The notes below the pieces were generated by a model. The model was not told where the DNA came from. It made no database searches and saw nothing but the letters and a program-made list of their open reading frames with translations. Position numbers and translations under genes: made by a program. Positions 24,190-37,342 of a DNA stretch of 64,000 bases are shown piece after piece. Origin of the DNA: Lanius collurio (taxonomy: Eukaryota; Chordata; Aves; Passeriformes; Laniidae); assembly GCA_020086605.1 (NCBI GenBank), contig JACBWW010000017.1, positions 14,375,559 through 14,439,558 of the forward strand. The letters are read 5' to 3'. Each line of letters begins with the position of its first letter. Within the stretch, counting starts at the first letter, position 1.

Positions 24190-27100
24190 CTGCAACAGAA
24201 ATTATTACTATTTCATTATCGTATTCTTACAGAACAACAGAATCATTTAGGTTAGAAAAGACCTCTCAGTTCACAGAGTCCATCTTTGACTGATCACTAC
24301 CATGGCACTAAATGCCATGTCCAGTTGTTTCTTTAACACCTCCAGGGATGGTGACTTCACCACCTCCCCGGGCAGTCCATTCCAATGTTTAACAACATTT
24401 TTCATTAAGAAATTCCCACTGATGTCCAGCCCGAACCTCCCCAGTACAATTTGAGCCCATGTCTTCTCCTTCTGTCTCCAGTTGCCTGCGAGAAGAGGCT
24501 GACCCCCATGTGGCTTCACCCTCCTTTCAGGCAGTTGTAGAGAGCAACAAGGTCTCCCCTGAGCCTCCTCTTCCCCAGACTAAACACCCCCAAGTGCCTC
24601 AGCTGCTCCTCACTGGACTTGCGCTCCAGAGCCGTCCCCAGCTTTGTTGCCCTTCTCCTGCATCCAGCACACACTCCAGCATCTCAATGTCCTTCCTAGC
24701 CCAGAACTGGACACAGAGTACAGTCCCAGTCCCAGTGCCGAGTACAGGGGAAGGATCAGTGCCCTGGTCCTGCTGGCCACACTGTTGCTGATCCAGGCCA
24801 GGATGCCATTGGCCTCTTGGCCACCTGGGCCCTCGCTGGCTCACGTTCAGCTGCTGCTGACCAGCACCCCCAGGTCCTTTTCCAACTTGCACCTTTCCAT
24901 CCACTCTGTCCCCAGCCTGTAGCACTGCAGGGGTTGTTGTGAGCCAAGGGCAGGACCAGGCACAGGCACTTGGCCTTGTTGAACCTCTGGCCTCTCCCCA
25001 TCAATCCAGCCTGTCCAGATCCCCGTGCAGAGCCTTCCTGCCCTCCAGCAGATCAGCACTCCCACCCAAGTCAGTGTGTCTGCAAACTGACTGAGGGTGC
25101 CCTCGATCCCCCCACCTGGATCATTGATAAAGATATTAAACAGAACACCAAGTCCTGGGGAACAGCCCTGGTGGCCAAACCATTGTTATTGCATTATTAC
25201 CATTGCACTTATGGACCATTATGATGCTGTTACCTACTATACCTATCCTGAATTAAGAATCTTTTATGATTACATTACTGTGGAGTTGTGTGAGTGGTAG
25301 AGGGAGTGACAAGGAATCACATCCGGTCAGTGGGAAAGTATCTGCTCCCAAACAAGCAGATCCCAGAAGAGCAAGTCAAAAGGTATTAATGCCAGAAAGT
25401 ATAGGAAATAAATGAGAGGATCTAAACAACCCAATATATCATGCAAATATCAAGTTCATTAGTAAGTCATTGTAGGTCATTCTCACAGATCAACTAAGGA
25501 CTCCCCTCTCAAAATACTGTGGTGAATAAATTAGACTAAGTACAGCTATCAGTGACGTTATAAAATTGGAAGGTTTTCAGCTGCAGTTCTTGAAGGTGCT
25601 TGCTGCATATGGCTGCAAATGTGAACTCTACCAAGATAATGGACTGCAGCAAATTCTTGTTACATTTGCAGATATACCTAAGCCTGCAGCTAGCACACTG
25701 GAGGACAGCATTAACAATCTCAACAGTTTAGAAAAACAGACACACACAGACATAAAAAAACCCACCAAATCTGAGCTACAATTCATTAAATCCAATTGCA
25801 TACTTTTATACCTTAACAAAAGTGAGAAACAGATTCAGTGTTGGGAAGAAATGGTTAGGGGTGGCAGTTCTTTATAGAAAGAACCTGGGTGTTACAGCAC
25901 CAAATTAAATGTGTCTGTGTAATAGGGGCTGTGGAAACATAAATATGTTAGGACAAGAACACCATTTCTAACACCTGAACAGCCTCTAAACCCTGCTGCA
26001 GGCTGGGCCCAGCTGCAGTTCTATGTCCAGCCTTGCACTCTACTTCAAGAAGGAAAAGGGTCAATCAGAAAGAATGCAAAACAGAGCAACAGGATGATCA
26101 GCACAGTATAAAGCACTGCATAAAAAGGAATGGTTGAAGGAATTGGACCTTTCTAGTCTAGAAAAGAGATGACTGAGGGAGTCAAAATAGCTAATAAAAA
26201 TAGAAGGGTGGTTTCTGTGAGACAAGAGAATCCACAGAAAATAGCTATGGAGATGCAGGGCACAGCCACCACCCTGGAGGGCAGATAGTAATGGCTGCAA
26301 ATGGCTTCAATGGCTGGTGTCTTCTCAATCTCTGCGTATTTTAAGAACACCTACAGCAAATATTTAGCAAGTCTGAATGAGGATGAACTGTCCCTGTGAT
26401 GGGCCAGATGCATGGACCCTATCTCAGAGTCTCTTCTACTGTCTCTTGCCACACTTTGCAGCATACCTTGAGTAAATTTTCTGTCTCAACTCCAGCCTTT
26501 GGTTATACATACACAACTGCTTTCCCCAGTCACATACTTTTCTTCACCCCAGGCAGAGACAGAATGGCTCCAGTGGTACTGTAATTCTCACTGCTGTATT
26601 TAGGTAGATTCATTCATGGGCACAAACAAAACTTATCTGCTAAGATTTGTGTCTTTGTGTATCATCTCAAAAATAAACATACCTGTTTGCACACAACTTC
26701 AGTTCTGGTTGACCCCAGTGAATTATCTGGTCGTCTCATTATATTGGCATTGCTTTCATCTCTGCCACAAGCACCATAAGCTTCAGAAAAAGATGGCCAT
26801 CCAGTCCCAGAATTGTACTTCTTCTCTGAGCTATAGTGAAAACCAGATCTTCTTGTTAATTAATGACAGAGATGTTACAAAAGAGTCTGCTTCTATTAAG
26901 AACATTGGCTTTTTCCCTAATTTCTGTTATGTACCATTATTAATAACATTTGGCACAGTAGAAGTTTTCTCATTGGCATCAAACTGTGCTGGAAACTCTT
27001 TTCCAAAGGGAATTCTTGATCAGCTCACAACAGGAGATTTTGTCTCACTGGTTCTATTTCAATGACAGGTTGGAATTTTATAAAGCTTGGAAAAGGGTTT

Positions 27101-30100
27101 CATCTGACAACTATGTTATAGTAACATTATGCTCACAGAATCACCAGGTTGGAAGAGACCTCTAAGATCATCAAATCCAACCCATGCCCTAACATCTCAA
27201 CTAAACCATGGCACCAAGTTCCACATCCAATCTTTTTTTAAACACATCCAGGGCTGGTGACTCCACCACCTCCCCGGGAAGACAATTCCAGTACTTCACC
27301 ACTCTTTCCATGAAAAACTTCTTAATATCCAACATATATTTCCCTTGGCACAGCTTAAGACTGTGTCCTCTTGTTCTGTCAGCTGCTGCCTGGAGAAAGA
27401 GACCAACCCTCACCTGATTACAACCACCTTTCAGGAAGTTGTAGAGTGGTAAGGTCACCTCTGAGTCTCCTTTTCTCCAGGCTAAACAACCCCAAAATGC
27501 TATAGTGTTCAGCTGAATTACACCTACAGAGTTGCAGTTTGAAGCCTGGCCCAATCCAGCAATCTCAGAGAAGAGGGTTTATGAGAAGAAATGAAGAATA
27601 GACAAAGGCTGAGCTGGCCCACCAGACCAGGCTCGTGCCTGATGATGATGGAGGCTTTGTCTTGCAGTCCGCCATCAAGCTGGTTTGGAAAATCAAACAG
27701 AGCCTTATTCAAACCATCAATCAACCAATGACAAATCCTCACAGCACAAAGATCTGCTTTTCCCAAGGGATAATTACAGCCATAAGAAATGGTACAACAG
27801 ACTGTCAGCTTGTAGGTGCCCCCTGTTAACCTCCAGGGTGACCAACACTGTTAACTGCATATTAAAACCTAGAGCCTATTAGCAAATATGACCAGACGAT
27901 ATTTTGGAGATTTGGTATAGAAATGAGATAATCCCTCCTATTTAAAATTGTGCAAGCTTTGACAGCAATATGAACCTTCTCTTATCAAGATCTCACATGA
28001 GTTAGAACAAGAAATGAAGACAGGTTCACCTTCTTCTCAGATAAGTCTGGAGACTCACCTCAACCATTTCCTCTCAATTTCCCATGCTTTTTTTCCCAGT
28101 TTCACAAACCCAATGCTCTTACTGGCATCTAGTGGTGGATGGAGACATCAACACCAGTAGCAGCTCTTGATCAAGGGGATTAAAACCTTGGTTAAGAATT
28201 TAAAACAAAGTATGTGGTATATAGCATGTACATTTTGGTAGGTTATTAACACAGTGAAAAAAAATCTGAAAATCTTAATTGCAGTGCCTTTTAGAAAGAT
28301 AAGACAAACAAACTGGGCAAAAAGTGCAAAAAATCCAACCCAAAGAACAGGCGTGACCCAGCATTTTTATAATCATCTGTACAGGGCTGTCGTTGAGTAA
28401 TGAAGCTGTGGAAATAAAAGAAGATTTTCAAGCACAGAAGGACCAAAGGCTAGTTTTTGGGGGGGATGTCGCTTAGTCCTTTACATCAATGCACAAACAG
28501 CCATGAGAAAAGTTCTCCTTCCCCTCCTCTCCATAAAACTGGAGAGAAATAGGGCACAGAAGCAGCCTGCTCTGAAGCAAATGCAGTTTGCAGACTCTGT
28601 TTGTACATCAAGGTCCTTAGGGCTTCAGGCCTGTTTCTTCCCAGCCCAAGAGGGCTCCCTGCTTTCCCTGCCACAAAACCACATGAACACTGTGCCTACC
28701 AGATAGAGTTCCCAAGAATAACCTGTGGGACACATATCCATGCATGACTTCTGAGCTTCCCTGACATACATCTGTTCGGTTTCTTTTTTTATCAAAACCC
28801 TTATTTTTTGACACAGAGATCCTTATGTTTATTCACACATAGATACAAAGATCCTCTTTGAAAACCCACAGAGTCAAGGAAGGTCTTTAACACTGTGTAG
28901 ATTCTGCATCTGACTCTGAGTCTGTTACTTACATGTCGCTCACAATGCTTAAGTTTATTGTAGATGTTTTCCACTGGTAAAGGAACAACCTTTTGAGCTG
29001 TTAAACTAGCTCTCAACAGAAATGGTCTCTGTGTGGTTTTATTAACAGTAATAGCACTTAGATTCCCTAATAGAAACATTTTAGTACCCAAAAATATTGC
29101 TGTTCAAGATCATATTTGTCCTTTGAAGTATTTCACCACTTAATTTATGGATAAATGGACTTTCCCTAAACATATGCATTAGATTAGCCTTCGACACACC
29201 ATTCCTCCAGCACATGTCATTTACTTTGATCCCTCTTTCAGTTGTCCTGGATGGAATCCAGATAATTCTAAAAACTGCTTTTTGCTGTATGAATCTCAGC
29301 TGTAGGTTTATGGTTTGATGAAGGTTTGAGATTTCATTAAAGTACTACAATTTGCTATCTTAAAAGGTTATGGGTTTGTTCCATGAATTTCCAGCTCTTT
29401 CAAATGAATATTTGGTAGCAGAAGGTAATAAATTCTGGTATAAATGTATACACACATGTTTCAAAGAAGGAAGAAATACTTCATGTTTACCTATAGCTAA
29501 TGATCCAATGCATTTGAAAAATAAAGAACATTTTTAATGGACTAGGAAATAAATAAGATGAATGAATCTCTTATCCAATATCATTTCTCCCCCTCATTGC
29601 TAGTGTTCTCCACAGCATACTTCCTCCATAGAAAATATCTTTTCAGACCGTTTTGCACACTTAATAGTTTCCAATTTTCTTACAAGGCTTTTTTTTTTTT
29701 TCTGAAAGTTTGGCTTTTTTTGTCTGTGAGGCTTAGCATTATCTTGTGCTGCAAACAAAAGTGCTTATATTCTCTGAGAGCTGGATAGTGCAAAAGGCAG
29801 CCAGACTGTTCAGTTTTGTTGCTATTTTGTTACTGGTTTAACAAAAGAAGCAATTCCCTCCAGTGTTTGTCTCTCTTCATGTTGGTCTGTCAATATAAAT
29901 TGTCTAATATAAAAGATATCTAAATTGAAGAAAAATCTGAAGGAATTGAAGGAACTCCTCTACAGCTTAGTAATTTACAATTTTTCTAATTTATCTCAAT
30001 TTTCCAGAGGTATTTTTAGGTTTCATATCTGTTTTCATAATATTTTGTAATGCTGAGCTAACATCAGAAATAAATTCATTTAGAAGTGTTCATTAGCAAA

Positions 30101-33100
30101 CCTCTACAGAAAATTATACATTTAAGCAAATGCACGTTTACATAACAATAGTTTTCTGCACTTGGCCAAAGGAAAAGTATTTGTACACAATTATCATTTA
30201 ATTGCTTGGTTTAGCTTTATTTTCAATACATCCATTTCATTTTCCTCTTTTTTTTACTATCCATATCTCTTAATCTTCAGCATAATTTGAAGTTCTGATC
30301 TGTGATTCATCCTTTAAACTTAGGCATATCAGCCACATTTTATTCAATTCTCAGTTGGGAATAAATAAGGGCTATTTTCTAGACTAAAAATATGAGAAAC
30401 CGCCTTTCCTGGTTCAGTTACAGAGAACAGAACACCCTCTGCACATCCTACTCCAAGGCACTCTATTTCCTTTTACTTAGACATTAATGAAGTTGCAAAA
30501 TACATAGTATTGTAAAGAGCACAGAGGTTAACTGTGCAGTCATTTGCAGCCAGGCTTTAAAAAGTAGATGTAACCAAAAAAGCAAGAATAGTGGAATTTA
30601 ATTTAGGGAACAAAGAGGCAGTGGGGATGAAGAGAAGGTCTCAGCTCCAGTGTGAGGGACCCAGCAATAAGAACATCACAACAGTAGGCAAAGGCAGACC
30701 AAGGTCTCTCCAGCCCAGCAGCATGAGTGGCAGAAGGTGAGTATGGAGGAGCACAAGAACAGAGCAAACACACAGTGACACTCGTGCATAAATACACATA
30801 TTTTGTGGCAACTTGTGGCTTAAGGACCTCTTAAGCAGAATTATTATCAAATAAAAAGAGCAGAGTGTGCCAGGAGAAACAGGCAGACCCTAATGTGGTA
30901 TCTGCATGCTGGTCATTGGCCACCCTCATGAGCTCAAGGAAAAGGCGTACCAGGTATCACCACAGGCATCTTTGAAGGCTCACACACAGCACTTGGGAAC
31001 CAAGGGATTGTTCTTCTGACCAACACTTTCCATGCCATTCATGAAAAGACATTGCCCCTCCTGCCACAATTAGTACATGTTAAAGATGCCATGAAATAGG
31101 ACATTACCTGAAAAGTGGGGCATTGCAGCACACGCAGCAGTATATTCCTGATTCTGTGTTATTCAGATAGATCCCACTGAATGGCTTTTAACATAGGAAG
31201 GAAAAAAGACAAGTTAACAATGCATGTCTTTAAAAGCTCACCATCTGGAAGAAGCATGTAGGAATCAGATTCAAAACAGGAGAAAAACCATAAAAAGATG
31301 GCTTTGCAGGGGGGCTTTGAAGAACAAACATCACCAGCCTGAAGAAATGAGGGGAGGATGCCTTTGGATTAGTAGTGAAGACCATCCCCTACCCCCACAA
31401 ACTTTTGAGACCAGTCAGATGCATAAATCATCCAGGTACCAAGGATGGAGTTATGACCTCCAAGAAACTGGTGAAATGTGCAGGATCCCAAAGGCCAGGG
31501 CTCTGCTGTGTACTGTCACAGTTTAAAAGTGGCTTTATAAAGAACTCTCCTCCTTCCTGCATGGCCCAGTACCAGGAGCCTTATTTTACATATATGGATT
31601 TGGGCACAGCTCACACGACTTCAGTTCCATAGTACATGCTCCACGTGTGCAGGAGTCCTGGCTCTGGGCTAGGGACAACCAGCTCTCCACCCACAATGTT
31701 ACATGGCTTCCACCACAGGAGGAGGAAAAGTGGGGACCTGTGGGTGGGTGATCTGGCACACGAGGGAGAACCCACCTCCTGAAGGGAGTGCTGTGTCTAA
31801 GATTTCCACAGCTAATCTACATATGGTCAAAAAAAGGAGACTGCAGGATAAAAATATGATCTCCCCCTCCTCTGGAGGGGCCTCTACTCCCGCCACACAA
31901 ACAGTTGATTTGACAGCAAAGCATCCCAGAAAAAAAAAAAAAAACAAAAAAACAAACCAATAAAATATGAAAAGAATGCAGAATGTTTTTTCATCTGCAA
32001 AACAATCTGGGTCAGAACAAAATCCACCCTGTTCAGTATGCTGAGTCTAACTTTCATCCACAGGAAGGCAGGGGAAATCCTGTGAAGAAACTGAGCGGTG
32101 ACAGCTCCCCAAGGCAGGTTTTTCTGTGCCCAGCAGGCAGAGGAGGTGGCCCACCCTTGGACAGCATTAGCACTTTTGCTCACCGGCTCAGTTCCTTTTT
32201 CTCGTGTAACATAGAATTCTTCCGGAGTCAATTTTTTTTTCCAGTCTGTAGCAACAGTTGCTTCAGCTTGTTTAGTGAGAGAGCCTGTGCCTTCAGTTAG
32301 ACATAAAAAGATAATTTAGTAATATAACTTTGATTCCATTAATGCTTTTTATTATCATCTCAGTTCTCCCAAAGTTTCTACGGGTACAGACCGAGCACAG
32401 AGGGCAGTTCAGAGACATGAGCAGGGGTGAATGCAGGACTTTGCATCTACGTCCCATTTGGTGTGCTACATCCAGAGAGCAGCTCCAGCAAACCAGAAGG
32501 CTTGGGAAGGCTTGTTGAGGAAATGGGCACCTATGACCCAAGATACCATTCACTCTCCCAGTGCATGCCCATATCTGCCCATACCCTGGCTCAGGATAAC
32601 TGCTGGTCTGCTGGTGCTCCTTCTTCATCCCTGGGTATCACTAAAACGTTTGGCAAACCTCTTGGAAATGCTCAGAACACAGAAGTAATGTTCATCTGTC
32701 AGCTATGGAACACTAGCAACTTCCACAGGCCCCACTGAAAAGTGGTGCTAAGAAGGAGCCCTGGAAGAAAGCAACACCTGCAGCGCAAGAGAGGCGGGGC
32801 CATAGTTAAGTGAAGGACACACAACAGCAGAGCAGAAGTCGCCCATCATGATGCAAACCTCCAGCAACATATCCTGTGAGTCTGTACACACCAAGAACAC
32901 TTATAGTGGTATGGGACTGGAAAGGAATTAATAGACTGGCTGAAAAACAACAAGTAAAACTGTTTAATACCTTTGTAATCAAAAAGTCTGAGGTGGGGAA
33001 TTACCTACCAGCCTATCTCCCACCAGCACGGGATCCTCGAAAAACAAACAGCTCCTGAAGAATGAACGCTTACCTGCATTCATCCCTTGCAAGGTAGAGA

Positions 33101-33396
33101 TGAGACTGAACGGGAAGGGCAGGGGGAAATTAATTTAAAAACGATAGTTTAACCAAAAACCCCACAGTTTAGCCTGCCAGTTCAAGACCAAAACCTACAG
33201 CATGCTAACGTAGCCCCTCCTGAGCGGCCAGAAGACGGCCAACAGGGGGGTGCCCTTTCCCCCTCCCCACGCTCCAGGCGGGGGTACCTGTGCCGCTGTG
33301 CGCAGCGCGGGCGCGGCCGGCGCTCGGCAGCGGGGAGCGGAGCAGGACGAGCAGGCGGCGGCTCCCGAGCATCCTCCAGAGCGGACGAGCCGCCAT
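24082..33396 (-). CDS. MSRB2: Methionine-R-sulfoxide reductase B2, mitochondrial (complete, 5 coding exons)
   Basis: It reduces methionine-R-sulfoxide in proteins, in mitochondria, using thioredoxin. Coding exons on the minus strand are 33396-33288, 32290-32184, 31184-31108, 26830-26683 and 24189-24082. All have GT-AG borders and matching phases, giving 549 bases including stop, i.e. 182 residues, the usual MSRB2 length. Residues 1-36 are Arg-rich with no acidic residue, as in a mitochondrial presequence. The MsrB domain follows from about residue 53: [16 protein letters not shown] (57-72), zinc Cys pair 89/92 (CVCC), [12 protein letters not shown] (106-117), second zinc pair Cys145/Cys148 (CKQC), [10 protein letters not shown] (151-160), and catalytic Cys168 in RFCINS. 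As in other MSRB2 proteins, Thr107 stands where classical MsrB has its resolving Cys. Oddity: Cys88 precedes CVCC where I recall His in the mammalian protein. Its neighbour ARMC3 on the same strand matches amniote synteny. Confidence 0.95.
24236..25175 (-). mobile_element. CR1 LINE, 3' part, in MSRB2 intron 4
   Basis: On the plus strand it reads as a reversed CR1: it opens with 'acagaatcatttaggttagaaaagacc', then the 'cagggatggtgacttcaccacctcc' 3'-UTR stretch, then the end of the reverse-transcriptase frame. It starts only about 47 bases from the last MSRB2 exon. Frames are broken. Confidence 0.9.
25600..26220 (+). mobile_element. Old CR1-like fragment in MSRB2 intron 4
   Basis: Diverged plus-strand CR1. 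A frame fragment near 25700 resembles the [13 protein letters not shown] region of CR1 ORF2, and 'agcaacaggatgatcag' followed by 'gacctttctagtctagaaaag' near 26087-26167 matches the region upstream of CR1 3' ends. Heavily mutated. Confidence 0.55.
26683..26830 (-). CDS. MSRB2: MSRB2 coding exon 4
   Basis: 148 bases. The acceptor is CTATAG|CTCAGAG and the donor AAACAG|GTATGT. It encodes [20 protein letters not shown] through EVVCKQ, covering the GWPSF active-site motif and the first Cys of the second zinc pair. Confidence 0.95.
27132..27500 (-). mobile_element. CR1 LINE 3' end in MSRB2 intron 3
   Basis: Reversed CR1 3' region starting 'cacagaatcaccaggttgga', with the 'ctggtgactccaccacctcc' and 'ttctccaggctaaacaaccc' stretches. 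About 370 bases, 5' truncated. Confidence 0.9.
27501..31107 (-). other. MSRB2: MSRB2 intron 3, remainder
   Basis: AT-rich intronic DNA. No exon, RNA gene or clear mobile element is recognised. Confidence 0.6.
31108..31184 (-). CDS. MSRB2: MSRB2 coding exon 3
   Basis: 77 bases, too short for usual ORF length cut-offs. It encodes [20 protein letters not shown] and the following NAPLF, including the first zinc CxxC. The donor is TTTCAG|GTAATG. Confidence 0.93.
32184..32290 (-). CDS. MSRB2: MSRB2 coding exon 2
   Basis: 107 bases. The acceptor is CTGAAG|GCACAG and the donor GAGCCG|GTGAGC. It encodes the linker and the conserved [20 protein letters not shown] segment that opens the MsrB domain. 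Confidence 0.93.
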
Positions 33397-33445
33397 AGCG
33401 ACGGGGCGGGACCAGGGAAGACGCTCGCCGAGTGTAATCTCCGCG
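33230..33445 (-). promoter_or_regulatory. MSRB2: MSRB2 promoter CpG island
   Basis: A CpG-dense stretch covering exon 1 and its upstream sequence. A GC box of the Sp1 type (GGGGCGGG on the plus strand, about 33402-33409) lies within 15 bases of the start codon, and no TATA box is evident on the minus strand. This is typical of a housekeeping promoter. Confidence 0.75.
33288..33396 (-). CDS. MSRB2: MSRB2 coding exon 1 (presequence)
   Basis: Start codon at 33396-33394 (GTCGCTATGG, G at +4), first residues [14 protein letters not shown]. The donor is ACAG|GTACCC and the exon ends in phase 1. It encodes the basic N-terminal targeting segment. An upstream in-island ATG at 33451 is in another frame and does not join exon 2. 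Confidence 0.9.
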
Positions 33446-36400
33446 TTCCACCTAAAGAATCAGACCTCGTAAAAGCAATGAGTAAAGCACCCGCTTAAAT
33501 GCCGATGCACCATTTGCAGGCGAAGGTTTCAATCACTTCTTACCGAGAGGCAAAGAGACCAGCTTAAAAATGAACACTCGCTGCAGCCACAAACATAACA
33601 AAATCTATTTGAGACATTTGCTTGCAACCATTCTAGGTTGTTTTTAAGGAGAACAAGTCTGGTACTTGTATGCAAAAGCTCTCTTGCTGTCCTGGGTACA
33701 TGTTACAGGCATTGCTCGCAGTGCTATTGATCGAGGAATGGCGAAGGGGCTGTGCCATCTGAGGGTTTCCTGTTTTCGTGGCGTGATTTGCAGTCACAGC
33801 TGCTTTGGTTTGGCCTATAAATATACCTGTAACAGGACGCGTGTGTTAGTTAGGTCGTCCTTAAAAGGTAGGCCTAAATACAAGTTAGTTTTCCAGGTTA
33901 AGCCTTAGTGCTAATGTCTGCTTTTCCTCCAATAATTACATTTCTGATTTGGAATTAGCTCATCATTTCTGAAAGATGTTGAAGGAAGTGTTTTGATCAC
34001 ATTGGATAGCAAAGCTAATAATGGTCTTCAATACAAAATTACTTTCTTTTTAGTCTAATTCTTCTATTCTAATTCTAAAATCAAAGCTAAAAAACTCTTG
34101 TATGATTGGTCCTGTATATACACCTTTGCATTGAACCATTCTTATGCCTAAGACAGTGAGTTCCATGGCAGCATGGCATTTCCAACACAGCATCTGATTA
34201 GTATCATGGCTCTAATCACTGCCTCTGCTCAGATCCACAGAGTATTGCACCAATGGATGGATATCAGCAAGGCTCCTACTTGGTGCATTCACTGTCTGCA
34301 GTGGCAGGGGGGAGCAGGGCACACAGCTGATTTATGGCTTTGTCCTGTGTAATAAGACACAGTGGAGTGAAGCCAAAGTACCTGGATAAAAATCCTGGAG
34401 ATGTGATGCCTGTGGGTCCTCAGGACTGTGATTCAGGATGTTGGGAGAGTAGTGCTGCTGGCAGGGAGGAGAGGGCTTTGCCACCACATTTTGGTGCTGG
34501 CAGAAGGCAGCATCCATGCTACAGGCAGAGGGACAACATTTTTCCATGTTCAGCCATTTTGGGAAGCGATGATCCTGTGATCTTTCCAAACATTTTCTAG
34601 CTTACCTTTATGGCATCTTATGTCAGTCATTTAGCCATGGTTTAGGAGAGAGTTGGAACATGTTAGGGAGCCTTGGAGAGGAGAGACCCAATCTGACACT
34701 ACCCCACTTTGGGCAAGTGGCTTAGGGCTGGAATGTGGGAGCGGGTGATGGTGTCACTCCTGGCCTCTGTCTTCAGTTCAATTGTGGAAAAGAGGCATTT
34801 CCCTCACATTCCTGTTCTTAATCTCAGGCAGTGATTGCTCCTGAGGAGGTCAAGTAATCAATAAAATTCTCCCTGAATTATCTGAGAAATAAAGGAGGGT
34901 GAGAGAAAGTGGTGAGTCCTGAAACTTGCATGTTTTCGTGTAATTGACATTGATTTAACTGGTGCTTTTTTAAATACAAAATTAAATAAAAATGAACTGT
35001 CAATACCTTCCTTGCAGGTCTCTGTTACTGGTACTATCCCAAAATGCAGCAGTTTTGAGGCAGTGGGAACTGAACCAACATAGGTCTGCTGCTGTGCCAT
35101 TTTCCTCAGTTTGTGGCAAGGGAAGTGGGCACCTGAGGGGGAGTGGGAGCAGAAGCAGCACAAGGCATCAGGCTGATCAACCCAACCCTTATCATCCTCT
35201 CAGTTCCCCAGTTCACTGCAAGCCACTCCTTGATTAAAATGAGGGGGGTGGTGGTAGAGGCAGATCCCATTCATCCCAATGGCTGTGATCCATATTTGAG
35301 GTGGTGCATGGCAGAGCAGATCCTCCATTTTTCCCTCCAAGAGAAGCCTGACCTGCAGTCATCCAAACCAGCATGACAGGTCTTCCTCAAGTGGAAAACA
35401 ACCCCCCCAGCTGGAGGTAATTCATTTTTCAGATCTTCAGTGCTGAAAAACCAAATCATTGTCCTTTCATGCCTGTAATGTTGCCTCCCATGGTTACAGC
35501 ACGCACCAAGCCGTGTAGCTAGGCAGACATCCGGCCTGCCTTTCTCCCCATAGACTGTTCTAAAAGCCAATTAAGCTGTTACTTCATTTTCGTCCTATTT
35601 TTTTTTCTCTTATACACAAGGGGAAGCAGTTAAAAATCTCCCCTAGCTACATTATGTAAATTTTCAAGTAAATTCTCCCTGAGTTGTAATTCAGCAGATT
35701 TATTATTCAAAATGTCACCTGACTCCAGCATGTACACAAGCTGCATCCAGGGAAGGGTCACTCATCCACAGCAGAGTGTCCCATTAGGCACGTGTAGCTG
35801 GGGAGAAGCTCCTCAGCACCTCCCATAGCGTGACTGTGCTGAGGCAGCAGCAGCAGCACATGTGAAAGCAAGAGCAGGAGGGAAGAGGGAAGCAGTCATA
35901 GTCCAGATTATCCTGCTAATATTTATTTGGGCTCCAATCATTTCCCGGCTCAGGCTCTGCTGTGACTGACAGCTTTGGGAGCAGAGCACCACGTAATGCC
36001 TACACTGGCAGATACTGAGCAGTCAGCCAGGAAGCAGCGAGATGCAGAAGTGAAATGAGCCCTATTCAAATTCAAACATCTGCTTACACAGCTTTTGCTA
36101 ATAAAGCCCCTCGACATTACTGTGTCTGGAAGAAAACACTGAAATTGTGGTGATTTTATTTTGTATGCATTTGTATGCAATCGGTAATCCTCTGCTCACT
36201 TTGTCATACCTCATGCATGTCCCCTCCTATGGGGTGGTTCCATTGAAACATGTGGGAGCTCAACATGCAACAATTTGCCTTGGAGCTGTCATATGCAGTG
36301 ATGCTGTGTGCCCAGGTCCTTAGGGAGTGAAGAACAGGGGGCTGGCATAAATCCTTCAGTGGCAGGTTGTATCTGGCAGGGGCTCTGTCGTCTCCCACAG

Positions 36401-36870
36401 AAACCCTTAATGCTTTTGCAGGAGATACTGCAGGAACTCCACATCCTTCCTCAGCAGAGTCTTCTCTCTCCTCTAATAGACTTGATACAGCTCCACAGCC
36501 AGGCTCTAGCCACTCGGGTGTGATGAAACTACGAGTTCTTGGTATATGGCGATACTGTTTCCACATGGAAACACTATCTAAAGATATGTGGTAATTCTCT
36601 GGTGCTGAATTCTAGTGATGGAAAGAGATTTGGGCAAAATTTATTAGAAGCAGAAGTGTCAAAAGTACCTTGGAAAGGGGTATTGCTGGTTTCCAGAGAC
36701 ACACAGAGACTGAATGCAGATCTGAAACTCCCTGAAGCTGATCTATGGATTCTGCTTAGATTAATTTATGGAGCAGCCTAATGTAATTCAGGTCAAAGAC
36801 ATCATTAGAAATAATGAACACACAACTTCTCACTTTGTTTGCTTTATGGTAATACCTCTTTTTGCTAATC
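33446..36870. other. Intergenic region upstream of MSRB2
   Basis: No coding exon or mobile element is recognised. A TATA-like CCTATAAATATACC sits near 33815 on the plus strand without a supporting transcript signal. One candidate conserved block is listed separately (35900-36180). Confidence 0.45.
35900..36180. promoter_or_regulatory. Candidate conserved non-coding element
   Basis: Non-repetitive, moderately AT-rich sequence with clustered motifs: CTAATATTTATTTGGG near 35913, CAATCATTTCCC near 35936 and GCTAATAAAGCCCC near 36097. No coding frame. The call rests on composition and motif density only. Confidence 0.25.
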
Positions 36871-36876
36871 ATAAGC

Positions 36877-37336
36877 TATAGGAACTTGGTGTTATTAGCT
36901 GTCCACTGCTTAATTTTTGTGGCGAGCTTGCCTCTTTATGTCTTGGAATATCCTCAGACCATTCACAAACAGCCTAGATATCCCTCGACTGTGCAGTCCC
37001 ACTTAAGCCAGTGTTTGTTGACAGCTACCACCAGAAACAGAAGTTGAGAAGAGAAATACAGCTCAAACCTCCTTATGATGTTAAGTCATTTATTCCCTCT
37101 GTCCCGGGGGGTGAACAGAGGACCCGACCTGGGCAGAGTCGGTGAGGTAAGAGAGCGGGGCTTTCCATCCTGCTGGTTTTATCACAGACAGGGGGAAAGG
37201 TGATACCAGGGGCGGAGCTGGGATAAACAACCAACCAGATCAGAGCCCGGGCGGCTTGAACCTAAGGTAGACCCAACTCAGTCACATGGCAGGGACCCGG
37301 CCTGGGGGGGGAGGCCCAGGGGGATCCACCGCAACA
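36877..37336 (-). mobile_element. Solo ERV LTR, family L1, copy 1
   Basis: It shares its full ~455-base length with the element at 40010-40462. On the minus strand it begins TGTTGCGGTGGATCC and carries AATAAA (37089-37094 on the plus strand), so it is annotated minus. Flanks are ATAAGC and ATAAGA (36871-36876 and 37337-37342), a 5-of-6 match to a target-site duplication. No internal retroviral genes. Confidence 0.75.
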
Positions 37337-37342
37337 ATAAGA

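Noticed and set aside
33182..33451. 89-codon minus-strand frame starting upstream of the MSRB2 ATG
   Set aside because: It is out of frame with MSRB2 exon 2. The frame starting at 33396 joins all later exons and gives the family length.
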